Below are positions 23,265 to 32,248 of a stretch of 64,000 bases of DNA, one piece after another. Numbering within the stretch: position 1 is the first letter of the stretch; the number at the start of each line of letters is the position of its first letter. The translations under genes and the position numbers were made by a program. The stretch is from Flavobacterium sangjuense (GTDB lineage: Bacteria > Bacteroidota > Bacteroidia > Flavobacteriales > Flavobacteriaceae): the NCBI RefSeq assembly GCF_004797125.1, contig NZ_CP038810.1, positions 1,860,001-1,924,000 of the forward strand. The letters are read 5' to 3'. Under the pieces are notes generated by a model. The model made no database searches and was not told where the DNA came from. It saw nothing but the letters and a program-made list of their open reading frames with translations.

Positions 23265-25127
23265 TTACTCCATTTTTGAAGAAAGCTCAAACCAGCGTTC
23301 TTCTTTTTCTTCCATTTTTTTGATGATAACTTCCAGTTCTTTGGCTTTTGCCGTAATGTCAGCATCAGCGACTTTGCCTTCTGAAAATAAGTTTTCGATT
23401 TGCTTTTTCTCGTATTCCAAATCCTTGATTTCGCGCTCAATTTTGTTGAACTCTTTTTGTTCATTGAAATTCAAGCCTGTAGCTGTCGAACTATTTTGCT
23501 TCCAATTGACTTTTTCAGTACTAACATTAGATAAATTCTTTGGTTCAGCCGAATCTTCATACGCTCTGAAATCGGAATAATTCCCGGGGAAATCTTCAAT
23601 CTGTCCTTCGCCTCTAAAGATGAATAAGTGATCCACAATCTTATCCATAAAATAACGGTCGTGCGAAACAACCAATAAACATCCAGGATAATCCAATAAG
23701 AAACTTTCCAATACATTCAACGTCACAATATCCAAGTCATTCGTTGGCTCATCGAGAATCAGGAAGTTCGGATTCTGAATCAAAACCGTACACAAATACA
23801 AGCGTTTCAATTCGCCACCACTTAGTTTTTCTACAAAGTCATATTGTTTTTTGGCATCGAACAAGAAACGCTCTAATAACTGCGAAGCCGAAATGATTTT
23901 TCCTTTTGTCAGCGGAATGTATTCGCCATATTCTTTGATGATATCAATTACTTTTTGTCCCGGTTTTGGATTGATGCCACTTTGGGTATAATAACCAACT
24001 TTTATCGTATCGCCAATCACAACTTTCCCTGCATCGGGAATCATAGTCTTGGTTAGAATATTTAAGAAAGTCGATTTTCCGGTTCCGTTTTTGCCAATGA
24101 TTCCGATGCGTTCGCCCCGTTGAAAGTCATAAGTGAAATTGTCCAGAATGACACGGTCTTTGAATTTTTTATACAATTTATGAAGCTCAATAATCTTGCT
24201 GCCCATACGTTCCATATTGATTTCAAGCTCGACTACGTTTTCCTTTCTTCGACTTTCGGCAACGGCTTTTATTTGGTAAAAATCATCCTGACGCGATTTT
24301 GATTTGGTCGTTCTCGCTTTTGGCTGACGACGCATCCATGCCAATTCTTTTACGAAAAGGTTTTGAGCCTTGTCAATCGTTGAGTTTTCCATCGCAATGC
24401 GCTCTTCTTTCTTTTGCAGATAATATGAGTAATTGCCTTTGTACTGGTATAATTTTCCGTTGTCTAATTCGATGATTTCGTTACAAACGCGCTCCAAAAA
24501 GAAACGGTCGTGTGTTACCATAAACAGCGTAATATTTTCTTTAGCAAAATAACTTTCCAGCCACTCAATCATCTCTAAATCCAGGTGATTCGTTGGCTCA
24601 TCCAAAATCAACAAATCAGGACGATTGATTAGAATTATTGCCAATGACAAACGTTTTTTTTGTCCACCGGAAAGATTTTTCACTTTCAGTTTTAAATCGT
24701 CCAGTTTTAATTTGGATAAAATTTGCTTGAACTGTGTTTCAAAATCCCAGGCATTAAAACGATCCATTTCGTCAAAAGCCAATTGGTATTTTTCCTCGTC
24801 TTCCGGATTTTCGAGCGTTTTTTCATAGCGTTCAATTACGTGTAGAATTTCGTTATCCGATGCAAAAATACTTTCCTCAATCGTAAGTTCTTCCTGAAGC
24901 TGATTGGTTTGGGAGAGAAACGCCATTTTGATGCCTTTTCTAACGACAACCTGGCCAGTGTCTGGCTCGTCTTCGCCATTGATAATCTTCATGATACAGG
25001 TTTTTCCCGAACCATTTTTGGCAATGAAAGCGATTTTTTGGTCTTTGTTGATGCCAAAAGAAATGTCTTTAAACAAAGTTCTTTCGCCAAAGGATTTCGA
25101 TATGTTTTCTACTGAAAGGTAATTCAC
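23265..25127 (-). CDS. ABC-F family ATP-binding protein (Uup-like)
   Basis: A 620-residue protein with two ATPase domains: Walker A AKNGSGKT and GKNGTGKST, signatures LSGGQKKRLSLAI and LSGGELKRLYLC, and Walker B LLILDEPTNHLD and FLILDEPTNDLD. The linker carries a basic EERIAMENSTIDKAQNLF region, and the last 70 residues form a coiled coil (FNKIEREIKDLEYEKKQIEN) as in Uup, which binds DNA or ribosomes. The GTG at 25127 (VNYLSVENISKSFGE) is chosen; in-frame codons upstream overlap the divergent glycosyltransferase. Confidence 0.93.
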   Translation of the reverse strand: MNYLSVENISKSFGERTLFKDISFGINKDQKIAFIAKNGSGKTCIMKIINGEDEPDTGQVVVRKGIKMAFLSQTNQLQEELTIEESIFASDNEILHVIERYEKTLENPEDEEKYQLAFDEMDRFNAWDFETQFKQILSKLKLDDLKLKVKNLSGGQKKRLSLAIILINRPDLLILDEPTNHLDLEMIEWLESYFAKENITLFMVTHDRFFLERVCNEIIELDNGKLYQYKGNYSYYLQKKEERIAMENSTIDKAQNLFVKELAWMRRQPKARTTKSKSRQDDFYQIKAVAESRRKENVVELEINMERMGSKIIELHKLYKKFKDRVILDNFTYDFQRGERIGIIGKNGTGKSTFLNILTKTMIPDAGKVVIGDTIKVGYYTQSGINPKPGQKVIDIIKEYGEYIPLTKGKIISASQLLERFLFDAKKQYDFVEKLSGGELKRLYLCTVLIQNPNFLILDEPTNDLDIVTLNVLESFLLDYPGCLLVVSHDRYFMDKIVDHLFIFRGEGQIEDFPGNYSDFRAYEDSAEPKNLSNVSTEKVNWKQNSSTATGLNFNEQKEFNKIEREIKDLEYEKKQIENLFSEGKVADADITAKAKELEVIIKKMEEKEERWFELSSKME

Positions 25128-25154
25128 GGGTAACAATTTTTTGCAAAAGTAGAT

Positions 25155-25162
25155 TATATTTG
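25155..25162 (+). promoter_or_regulatory. -7 box TATATTTG, possible leaderless promoter
   Basis: A perfect -7 box ends only four bases before the glycosyltransferase ATG at 25167. If used, transcription would begin at or near the A of the ATG. No TTG is found 17-23 bases upstream. Confidence 0.4.
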
Positions 25163-25166
25163 TCAA

Positions 25167-26327
25167 ATGCAACTATCGGTTATCATCCTTAATTACAATG
25201 TGCGCTACTTTTTGGAGTTGTGTGTTTTGAGTGCGGAAAAAGCCATTCAGAATCTGGATGCCGAAATCATTGTCATCGATAATAATTCTTCTGATGACAG
25301 TTGCGCGATGATGAAACAGCGTTTTCCAAGCATCAGACTGATTGAAAACAAAGAAAACTCAGGCTTTCCAAAAGGAAATAATATTGCGGTTAAGGAAGCC
25401 AAAGGCGAATACATTTGTATTTTAAATCCGGATACGGTTGTTGCTGAAGATACGTTTGAAAAAGTGCTGGCTTTCGCCAAAAGCAAAACTGATTTAGGAA
25501 TTGTAGGTTGTAAATTGATAGACGGAACCGGCAACTTTCTACCTGAAAGCAAACGTGGAATCCCAACACCTTGGGTTGCTTTTACTAAGATTTTTGGTTT
25601 GTATAAGTTCTTTCCAAAATCATCGTTGTTTAATAAATATTACGCCCAGCATTTAGATAAAAACCAAACCGGAAAAGTCGAGATTCTGGTTGGTGCTTTT
25701 ATGGTCATGAAACGCGAATTGTATAACGAAATTGGAGGTTTTGATGAAGATTGCTTTATGTATTCGGATGACATTGACTTGAGTTATACGGCATTGAAGA
25801 GAGGAAAATCGAATTTTTATTTCCACGAAACAACTGTAATTCATTACAAAGGAGAAAGCACTGTAAAAGACGGAACTTATATGAATCGTTTTCAGGAAGC
25901 GATGAATTTCTTTTATAAAAAACATTTCAAAGTGTCGGTTTTCTTTTCCCTATTCATGAAGATTGGAATCGTATTCTTTTCATTTGTTAAAATGTTTCAG
26001 GGAAAAGTCAAGTCAAAAACAAGTCCGGAAAATTATCTGTTAGTTTCTGATAATGAAAACATAAGAGAAAAATTAGAAAACAAACTTCAAAAAAACGTAG
26101 AAAGAACGATTTTAGAAAACGGAAAAATAGTATTTTCGCAATCGATTTCGGAGAAGAAAAATGCGGAAGTAATTTTGGACACAAATTATCTGAGTTTTGC
26201 CGACGCCATATCTTTTTTCGAAACAAATAAAAACAAGTCGTTTACGCTTAAACTGTTACCAATGCAAAGCAATTTTATCATTGGAAGCAACAGTAGTAAC
26301 GATAGAGGTGAAGTAATTAATTTGTAG
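25167..26327 (+). CDS. Glycosyltransferase family 2
   Basis: A 386-residue enzyme. The N-terminus (SVIILNYNVRYFLELC) and IIVIDNNSSDDS give the nucleotide-sugar site, and LNPDTVVAED is the DxD-type motif; GGFDEDCFMYSDDIDLSYTALKRG marks the acceptor site of rhamnosyl- or similar transferases. About 20 hydrophobic residues near 265 may anchor it to the membrane, and the last 100 residues are a lysine-rich cytoplasmic tail (ENLLVSDNENIREKL region). The sugar and acceptor are unknown. Confidence 0.93.
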   Translation: MQLSVIILNYNVRYFLELCVLSAEKAIQNLDAEIIVIDNNSSDDSCAMMKQRFPSIRLIENKENSGFPKGNNIAVKEAKGEYICILNPDTVVAEDTFEKVLAFAKSKTDLGIVGCKLIDGTGNFLPESKRGIPTPWVAFTKIFGLYKFFPKSSLFNKYYAQHLDKNQTGKVEILVGAFMVMKRELYNEIGGFDEDCFMYSDDIDLSYTALKRGKSNFYFHETTVIHYKGESTVKDGTYMNRFQEAMNFFYKKHFKVSVFFSLFMKIGIVFFSFVKMFQGKVKSKTSPENYLLVSDNENIREKLENKLQKNVERTILENGKIVFSQSISEKKNAEVILDTNYLSFADAISFFETNKNKSFTLKLLPMQSNFIIGSNSSNDRGEVINL

Positions 26328-26356
26328 AAAAACACGGTAATCGCTTTTTCTTTTAT

Positions 26357-26364
26357 TAATTTTG
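26357..26364 (+). promoter_or_regulatory. -7 box TAATTTTG upstream of the E2 gene
   Basis: A perfect TAnnTTTG box lies 37 bases before the ATG at 26402, followed by a leader of plausible length. A TTG at the expected spacing is missing, so the call is tentative. Confidence 0.4.
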
Positions 26365-26401
26365 CAGACGAAATTGAAAAACACAACTTTAGTTTACACA
26401 T

Positions 26402-27694
26402 ATGGCAAAGTTTGAATTGAAATTACCAAAAATGGGTGAAAGCGTTGCGGAAGCAACCATTACAAATTGGTTAAAAAACGTAGGTGAGAAAATCGATGCC
26501 GATGAAGCTGTTTTGGAAATCGCTACCGATAAAGTTGACAGCGAAGTACCAAGCGAAGTTTCAGGAACTTTAACCGAAATTTTATTTCAGGTAAATGACG
26601 TTGTAAAAGTTGGACAAACGATTGCTATTATTGAAACGGAAGGCGGAAGCGCTGCTCCGGCACCAGAAGTAAAAGTAGAAGAAGCGCCAGCTGCTGTAGT
26701 TGAAATTGCTAAAACAGTTGAAGCCGCTAAAGAAGCAGTTGCACCAGCCGATTTTAAATCATCAGATAAATTCTATTCTCCTTTAGTTAAAAATATCGCC
26801 ACTGCTGAAGGAATTTCTGTAGCAGAATTAGAATCAATTGCAGGTTCCGGAAAAGATGGCAGAGTAACTAAAGAAGATATCCTAAATTATATTAAAAACA
26901 GAGGAAGCCAGCCAGCAGTTGCTGCTCAACCAGTTTCTGCGCCGGCAACTCCATCAGTTCAGGCTGTTCCTGTTTCTGTAAATGGTGGCGACGAGATTGT
27001 GGAAATGGATCGTATGCGTAAACTGATTTCAGGTTATATGGTCGCTTCGGTACAAACATCAGCGCACGTACAATCTTTTATCGAAGTTGATGTTACGAAT
27101 ATCGTAAAATGGAGAGACCGCGTTAAAAATGCTTTCGAAAAACGTGAAGGTGAAAAACTAACGTTTACACCAATCTTTATGGAAGCTGTTGCGAAAGCAT
27201 TAAAAGATTTCCCTGGAATGAACATTTCGGTTGATGGTGAGTTTATCATCAAACGTAAAAATATTAACCTTGGAATGGCTGCTGCATTGCCAAATGGAAA
27301 CCTGATTGTTCCCGTAATCAAAAATGCTGACCAGTTAAATTTAGTCGGAATGGCAAAAGCGGTAAACGATTTAGGAAACCGCGCCAAAGCTGGAAAACTA
27401 AAACCGGACGACACACAAGGCGGAACGTATACGGTAACGAATGTCGGAACTTTTGGTTCTGTATTCGGAACACCAATTATCAACCAGCCACAAGTTGGAA
27501 TCTTAGCGCTTGGTGCGATTAGAAAAGTACCTGCAGTTATCGAAACTCCGGAAGGTGATTTTATCGGAATCCGTCAGAAAATGTTCTTATCACACTCTTA
27601 CGATCATAGAGTTGTAGATGGCGCATTAGGCGGAAGCTTTGTAAAACGAGTAGCCGAATATCTGGAAGCATTTGATGCGAATAGAGAATATTAA
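26402..27694 (+). CDS. 2-oxo acid dehydrogenase E2 component (dihydrolipoamide acyltransferase)
   Basis: A 430-residue core subunit. The lipoyl domain (1-78) has the lipoyl-Lys motif EIATDKVDSEVPS, a peripheral-subunit-binding domain follows at about 122-158 (SPLVKNIATAEGISVAELES), and the catalytic domain ends SHSYDHRVVDGALGG with the HxxxDG active site. The two domains are joined by Ala/Pro-rich linkers. The subunit transfers acyl groups to CoA; the single lipoyl domain and the E3-binding sequence favour a branched-chain 2-oxo acid complex, but pyruvate or 2-oxoglutarate cannot be excluded. No E1 or E3 gene is next to it. Confidence 0.93.
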   Translation: MAKFELKLPKMGESVAEATITNWLKNVGEKIDADEAVLEIATDKVDSEVPSEVSGTLTEILFQVNDVVKVGQTIAIIETEGGSAAPAPEVKVEEAPAAVVEIAKTVEAAKEAVAPADFKSSDKFYSPLVKNIATAEGISVAELESIAGSGKDGRVTKEDILNYIKNRGSQPAVAAQPVSAPATPSVQAVPVSVNGGDEIVEMDRMRKLISGYMVASVQTSAHVQSFIEVDVTNIVKWRDRVKNAFEKREGEKLTFTPIFMEAVAKALKDFPGMNISVDGEFIIKRKNINLGMAAALPNGNLIVPVIKNADQLNLVGMAKAVNDLGNRAKAGKLKPDDTQGGTYTVTNVGTFGSVFGTPIINQPQVGILALGAIRKVPAVIETPEGDFIGIRQKMFLSHSYDHRVVDGALGGSFVKRVAEYLEAFDANREY

Positions 27695-27701
27695 AATAAA
27701 T

Positions 27702-27731
27702 AAAAACCCTGACTACTCGTCAGGGTTTTTT
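27702..27731. terminator. Bidirectional terminator
   Basis: AAAAACCCTGAC and GTCAGGGTTTTT are perfectly complementary around a 5-base loop. It ends the E2 gene and overlaps the last codons of the convergent secreted-protein gene. Confidence 0.9.
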
Positions 27732-28165
27732 ACTATATCTCCATCAACAATAAATGTAGACTTATCCGAGAACCTGTATTCACCCTTTTTAAAAACGATG
27801 GTGTCTGCCATAACTACTTCGTATGTATAAACACCTTTAGGCAATTCATAAAAATACTCTTTGCCTCCTTTTTGGATAACCAGTTCTTTTTTGATTTCGT
27901 CACCTTCTTCGGTTTTACGGGTAATAATGAAAGTAATTTTGTTGTTTAGTTTGTTTTTAACACAAACATTTTCAATAACCGTCAGGTTTGCATTTTTAGC
28001 TTTAGAGGGTGTGAAAATGGCGATTAATCCACTGAACAGTATTTCGCCTCCTTTAACTACATACGACAGGTCAGATTGAGAAAAGGCTAACATCGGGCAT
28101 AACAACATTATCAGTAATGCAGATTTGCATTTTGTTTCAGCTTTACTTTTTGAGATTGGTTTCAT
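27713..28165 (-). CDS. Secreted protein of unknown function
   Basis: A 150-residue protein. The N-terminus has a basic stretch and a hydrophobic core ending MLAFSQ, a probable signal peptide. The mature part is a small beta-sandwich-like sequence with NKITFIITRKTEEGDEIKKE and YFYELPKGVYTYEVV. I do not recognise the family. Upstream, 28166-28429 holds no gene that I can see; it is AT-rich and contains the region between this gene and the divergent XRE gene. Confidence 0.72.
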   Translation of the reverse strand: MKPISKSKAETKCKSALLIMLLCPMLAFSQSDLSYVVKGGEILFSGLIAIFTPSKAKNANLTVIENVCVKNKLNNKITFIITRKTEEGDEIKKELVIQKGGKEYFYELPKGVYTYEVVMADTIVFKKGEYRFSDKSTFIVDGDIVKNPDE

Positions 28166-28429
28166 GATATAAAAGTTTTGAGATTAAGTAAAGCTAGCTG
28201 TCCATAGAAGTATATTTTGTTTTTAAGATTATGAAGTAAAGTTGCAACCCATTTATAAGATATCCTAAAGGAGAACTTTTAAAATCCATAATGATTCTTT
28301 TAAACTTCAAAAGAAAACTGTTGAATAAAAAAATAACACTATTTATCACACAATAAAGTATTAAAAATCACGTTATTAGTATAAGTGTTTCTGTTGACAC
28401 GAATGCCTCTAACCAACTTTTATTTACTA

Positions 28430-28765
28430 ATGACAACCGGAACCAAAATTCGCCTCTTCAGAGAGAAAAAAAGATTGTCTCAGGAAGAATTGGCTCACCT
28501 TGTAGGTGTTAGTCAAGTCACCATCGGAAACTGGGAACAAGGGAAAAGCATCAAGCACGAGTTTATCCGAAAATTGGCAATCGCACTTGAAGTTTCTACC
28601 GATTTTTTATTGGAAGATATCCAAAATGCAAACCTGCAGGCAAATCCAAATATGGAAACTTTTGGTAACAACTTCGAAATCACCATCAAAGCACCCAATC
28701 ATTTGTTTGACGATTTAAACAAGAAAATGGATTTTATCATCAACCGATTTGGTGACACAAAGTAG
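28430..28765 (+). CDS. XRE-family helix-turn-helix transcriptional regulator
   Basis: A 111-residue cytoplasmic protein. Residues 1-60 form an HTH_3 domain: KIRLFREKKRLSQEELAHLVGVSQVTIGNWEQGKS, then FIRKLAIALEVSTDFLLE. The C-terminal 45 residues are a helical tail that may dimerise. ATG at 28430 is chosen because the domain begins at once; an upstream GTG frame is not family-like. Its target is unknown, and no toxin gene is next to it. Confidence 0.9.
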   Translation: MTTGTKIRLFREKKRLSQEELAHLVGVSQVTIGNWEQGKSIKHEFIRKLAIALEVSTDFLLEDIQNANLQANPNMETFGNNFEITIKAPNHLFDDLNKKMDFIINRFGDTK

Positions 28766-28790
28766 TTTTATAAGTATAGTATTGCAATTC

Positions 28791-28821
28791 AATCCTGCTT
28801 TAAAAAATCAGGATTTTTTTA
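28791..28821 (+). terminator. Terminator of the XRE gene
   Basis: AATCCTG and CAGGATT are complementary around an 11-base AT loop and are followed by a T run. Confidence 0.8.
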
Positions 28822-28864
28822 TGTAAAAAAATAAAATAATCGACCAACGGTAACCGCAATATTT

Positions 28865-28872
28865 TATATTTG
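28865..28872 (+). promoter_or_regulatory. -7 box TATATTTG of the exonuclease gene
   Basis: A perfect -7 box 17 bases before the ATG at 28890. No TTG lies at the usual upstream distance. Confidence 0.45.
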
Positions 28873-28889
28873 TCAACTAACTTTTTAAA

Positions 28890-29666
28890 ATGGAATTAAA
28901 ACTCACGCGTCCTATTTGTTTTTTTGATTTGGAAACCACAGGTATTGAAGTGGCCAAAGACAGAATAGTGGAAATATCCATTTTTAAAGTATTTCCCAAC
29001 GGAAACAAAGAAAGCAAAACATGGCTGGTGAATCCAACAATTCCAATTCCACCATTTGCGACCGCCGTTCACGGAATTACCAACGAGAAAGTAGCCAACG
29101 AACCAACATTCAAAGAACTGGCTTCCCAAATACATGCAATGATTAAAGATTCAGATTTGGCCGGATTTAATTCAGACCGATTTGATATTCCGCTTTTGGC
29201 CGAAGAATTATTACGTGCTGAAGTCGACTTTGATATGAAAAACAGGGTTTCAGTTGATGTGCAGACTATTTTCCACAAAAAAGAGGAACGAACATTAAGT
29301 GCTGCTTATAAATTTTATTGCAATCAAAGTTTGGAAAACGCACATAGTGCTGAAGCCGACACGATGGCAACCTATGAAATTTTGAAAGCACAATTGGACA
29401 GATATGAAGATTTAGACAACGATATGAAAACGCTTTCTGAATTTACGACCCGAAAAAAATCGGTTGATTTTGCAGGTTTCATAGCGTTGAATAATGAAGG
29501 GCAGGAGATTTTTACTTTCGGAAAACACAAAGGCGCATTGGTTGATGAGGTTTTGGATAAAGAACCGGGTTATTTTGGTTGGATACAAAACGCGGAATTC
29601 CCATTGTATACGAAGAAAGTTTTAACCGGAATCAAATTAAGAAAATTGAATAATAAATTTAATTAG
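28890..29666 (+). CDS. DnaQ-type 3'-5' exonuclease
   Basis: A 258-residue DEDDh exonuclease. ExoI motif FFDLETTG has the two acidic metal ligands, ExoII is AGFNSDRFDIPLL, and ExoIII is HSAEADTMATYEIL with the catalytic His. Residues 190-258 form a small C-terminal domain (FTFGKHKGALVDEVL, then YFGWIQN) found on exonuclease X-like proteins. It trims DNA 3' ends in repair or proofreading. The downstream FAH gene is separated by a heptamer array. Confidence 0.92.
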   Translation: MELKLTRPICFFDLETTGIEVAKDRIVEISIFKVFPNGNKESKTWLVNPTIPIPPFATAVHGITNEKVANEPTFKELASQIHAMIKDSDLAGFNSDRFDIPLLAEELLRAEVDFDMKNRVSVDVQTIFHKKEERTLSAAYKFYCNQSLENAHSAEADTMATYEILKAQLDRYEDLDNDMKTLSEFTTRKKSVDFAGFIALNNEGQEIFTFGKHKGALVDEVLDKEPGYFGWIQNAEFPLYTKKVLTGIKLRKLNNKFN

Positions 29667-29743
29667 AACAAAGAGCAAAGAAGAAAGAGTAAAGACAATT
29701 TAAGAAGAATGTCTTGCTTCTTGTTTCTTGCTTCTATTCTCTT
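29667..29743. repeat. 7-bp phased inverted repeat, AGCAAAG / GCTTCTT type
   Basis: Beginning on the base after the exonuclease stop codon, the sequence reads in 7-bp steps: AACAAAG, AGCAAAG, AAGAAAG, AGTAAAG and so on, then the complementary phrases GCTTCTT, GTTTCTT, GCTTCTA, TTCTCTT in the same register. The array ends three bases before the ATG of the next gene. The arms form an imperfect hairpin. Confidence 0.75.
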
Positions 29744-29746
29744 ATC

Positions 29747-30358
29747 ATGAAAATAATCTGTATCGGAAGAAATTATGTCAATCACATTGCCGAGCTCAAT
29801 AACGAGCGTCCGGATGAACCCGTGATTTTCATGAAACCTGATACCGCAATTCTTCCAAAGAAAACACCTTTCACCATTCCCGAATTCAGTAATGATGTGC
29901 ATCACGAAGTGGAAATTTTGGTAAAAATATCAAAAGTGGGTAAATATATCGACACTAAATTTGCCCATAAATATTATGAAGAAATAGGTTTGGGAATCGA
30001 TTTTACGGCAAGAGATCTTCAGAACAAGTTGAAAGAGAAGGGTTTGCCATGGGAAAAAGCAAAAGCTTTTGACGGTTCAGCGATGATTGGTGACTTTCAT
30101 CCGATAAATCAATTTAATTCAACAGAAAATATTACTTTTGAGTTGCAAAACAACGGAAAAACCGTTCAAAAAGGTAATACTAGTCATATGCTTTGGAAAA
30201 TTGACGAAATAATTTCACACATTTCACAATATTTTACACTCAAAAAAGGCGACATCATTTTCACTGGCACACCCGAAGGCGTTGCTAAAGTGACACCAAA
30301 CGATATCCTCGAAGGATTTATAGAAAACAAAAAAGTACTAAGATTACATATTAAATAA
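29747..30358 (+). CDS. Fumarylacetoacetate hydrolase (FAH) family protein
   Basis: A 203-residue enzyme of the acylpyruvase or 2-keto-acid hydrolase group. It starts MKIICIGRNYVNHIAELNNE; the metal ligands lie in HHEVEILVKI and the GLGIDFTARDLQ stretch, with the motif FTGTPEGVAKV near the end. Relatives hydrolyse acylpyruvates or decarboxylate oxaloacetate. The ATG at 29747 is chosen; an upstream in-frame start would lie inside the repeat. The stop codon overlaps the start codon of the Hpt gene. Confidence 0.92.
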   Translation: MKIICIGRNYVNHIAELNNERPDEPVIFMKPDTAILPKKTPFTIPEFSNDVHHEVEILVKISKVGKYIDTKFAHKYYEEIGLGIDFTARDLQNKLKEKGLPWEKAKAFDGSAMIGDFHPINQFNSTENITFELQNNGKTVQKGNTSHMLWKIDEIISHISQYFTLKKGDIIFTGTPEGVAKVTPNDILEGFIENKKVLRLHIK

Positions 30359-30702
30359 TGGCAATAAACTACAACCTTTCAAAAGTTTACGCTCTTTCAG
30401 ACAATGACCCTGAATTCGTAATGCAAATTATTACACTATTTGTTACAGAAGTCCCTGAAGACTTGAAGCAAATTGATTTAGGTATCAAAACAAAAGACCA
30501 TAAACTGGCGTATAGCTATGCTCACAAAATAAAACCGTCACTAGATTTAATAGGAATGACGGTTGCTCACCAGGAAATTCTTGAAGTTGAAGCTTGGGGA
30601 AAAAGAGAAGGAAAGCGCAAAGAAATCAATGATACTTTCGCAAGTATTCAAAGTCAAGTGGAAAAAGCGGTAAAAGAAATCAAGAAAGATTTCGAATTGT
30701 AA
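30358..30702 (+). CDS. Hpt (histidine phosphotransfer) domain protein
   Basis: A 114-residue four-helix protein. The motif YSYAHKIKPSLDLIGM places His56, the phosphate acceptor, in the position used by stand-alone Hpt proteins of multi-step phosphorelays. It would pass phosphate between a hybrid histidine kinase and a response regulator, neither of which is nearby. The ATG overlaps the previous stop by one base, so the two genes are translated from the same message. Confidence 0.9.
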   Translation: MAINYNLSKVYALSDNDPEFVMQIITLFVTEVPEDLKQIDLGIKTKDHKLAYSYAHKIKPSLDLIGMTVAHQEILEVEAWGKREGKRKEINDTFASIQSQVEKAVKEIKKDFEL

Positions 30703-30720
30703 AAATTGAAGCGATTGGTT

Positions 30721-30755
30721 CGGGAGTTATCGGTTATGGTAATTCCCGCTTTTCG
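30721..30755 (+). terminator. Probable terminator after the Hpt gene
   Basis: CGGGAGTTAT and GTAATTCCCG pair with two G-U or mismatch positions and are followed by CTTTTCG. The flanking GAAGCG and CGCTTTTC extend the stem. Confidence 0.5.
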
Positions 30756-30769
30756 TTTCAATCTTTTTT

Positions 30770-30805
30770 AAATTACCACGGGTTTAAACCCGTGGCTATT
30801 CAAAA
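30770..30805. repeat. Interspersed palindromic repeat, copy 2
   Basis: CCACGGGTTTAAACCCGTGG is a perfect 20-base palindrome framed by AAATTA and CTATTCAAAAA. It matches the copy at 8194-8228 except at a few positions. Confidence 0.85.
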
Positions 30806-30851
30806 AAGGATTTCCACTGCAATCGGGGCTAAAAAGCTAACCTTTTGATTT

Positions 30852-30899
30852 TTTTTAAACTCTGCAACTTTGCTACTCTGCAACTTTGAAACTTAATAG
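30852..30899. repeat. 8-bp phased array, CTTTGCnA type, ending at a start codon
   Basis: From 30860 the steps CTCTGCAA, CTTTGCTA, CTCTGCAA, CTTTGAAA and CTTAATAG run without a slip, and the ATG of cinA begins on the very next base. Confidence 0.75.
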
Positions 30900-32156
30900 A
30901 TGAAGGCAACCATAGTTACAATCGGTGACGAAATTCTAATCGGGCAAATTGTTGATACCAATTCGGGTTATATTGCCAAAGCGTTAGATAAAATTGGTGT
31001 GCAAACTACCGAAATGCTTTCCATTTCCGACGATAAGCAACACATTCTAAACACATTTTCGTCACTACAAAACAAAGTCGATTTGGTTATCATAACTGGC
31101 GGTCTCGGACCAACAAAAGATGATATTACCAAACATACTTTTTGTGAATATTTTGATGATACTTTAGTTGTAAATCAGGCTGTTTTGGCTCACGTTACCG
31201 AGATGATTGAAGGATTTTACAAACGTCCAATCACACAATTAAATAAAGATCAAGCTTTGGTTCCGTCTAAATGTGAAGTGCTTTTCAACAAAATGGGAAC
31301 AGCGCCGGGAATGTGGATGAAAAAGGAAAATACCGTTTATATTTCATTGCCCGGCGTTCCGTATGAAATGAAATATATAGTCGAAAACGAGATTATTCCA
31401 AAGATTGTTAAAGAATACAAACGACCATATATTATTCACAAAACCATACTGACTTACGGTCAGGGCGAAAGCTTAGTGGCAGAACGAATTGAAGATTGGG
31501 AAAACAATTTACCAGAATTTATAAAGCTGGCCTATTTACCAAATCCGGGAAGAGTGCGTTTGCGTTTAACCGCTCGCGGAGAAAATAAAGAAGTTTTAGA
31601 AAAAGCTATTCAGGAAAATGTACAATCATTAGCCAAAATCATCGGAGACATCATCGTCGGTTTTGATGAAGACGAAACCATAGAAGTTATTATTGGAAGA
31701 TTGCTTCGTCAACAAGGCAAAACAATAGCCACAGCCGAAAGTTGTACAGGCGGGAAAATTGCCCAAATGCTGACAGCAGTTTCAGGAGCTTCGCATTATT
31801 TTCGCGGAAGCGTGGTAAGTTATGCAACGGATACCAAAATTTCAGTACTGGGTGTCAATGCTAAGACCATTGAAAAGTTTACAGTCGTAAGCGCAGCAGT
31901 AGCTTCAGAAATGGCAGAGGGAATCAAAAAGCTAATGAAAACAGATTATGCAATTGCCACTACAGGAAACGCCGGGCCAACAAAAGGTGATGCTGATGCT
32001 GAAGTCGGAACTGTTTTTATTGCAATAGCAACGCCTGCGACTGTTTTTGTGGAAGAATTCAATTTTGGGCAACCACGTGAAAAGGTGATAGATAGAACGG
32101 CAAATAAAGCATTGGAAATAATGCAGGCGGCAATTTTAAAAAATGCTTTTAACTAA
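30900..32156 (+). CDS. cinA: CinA: competence/damage-inducible protein, NMN deamidase type
   Basis: A 418-residue two-domain protein. The N-terminal molybdopterin-binding-like domain has [16 protein letters not shown] and [14 protein letters not shown] and in known members hydrolyses ADP-ribose or NAD; the C-terminal domain carries [20 protein letters not shown] and [18 protein letters not shown], the nicotinamide-mononucleotide amidase signature. The pair recycles nicotinamide nucleotides. An octamer array ends exactly at the start codon. Confidence 0.95.
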   Translation: MKATIVTIGDEILIGQIVDTNSGYIAKALDKIGVQTTEMLSISDDKQHILNTFSSLQNKVDLVIITGGLGPTKDDITKHTFCEYFDDTLVVNQAVLAHVTEMIEGFYKRPITQLNKDQALVPSKCEVLFNKMGTAPGMWMKKENTVYISLPGVPYEMKYIVENEIIPKIVKEYKRPYIIHKTILTYGQGESLVAERIEDWENNLPEFIKLAYLPNPGRVRLRLTARGENKEVLEKAIQENVQSLAKIIGDIIVGFDEDETIEVIIGRLLRQQGKTIATAESCTGGKIAQMLTAVSGASHYFRGSVVSYATDTKISVLGVNAKTIEKFTVVSAAVASEMAEGIKKLMKTDYAIATTGNAGPTKGDADAEVGTVFIAIATPATVFVEEFNFGQPREKVIDRTANKALEIMQAAILKNAFN

Positions 32157-32248
32157 AGTCGGTTGTTAATAAATTTGTTCAAAAAAAGGATTCTTTTCTA
32201 CTGAAAAAAAGCAAATAAAAAAAAAGCAAAAAATCTGCAATAATAATT

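Noticed and set aside
29667..29743. Heptamer array as a CRISPR array
   Set aside because: The repeat unit is 7 bases and there are no spacers or cas genes.
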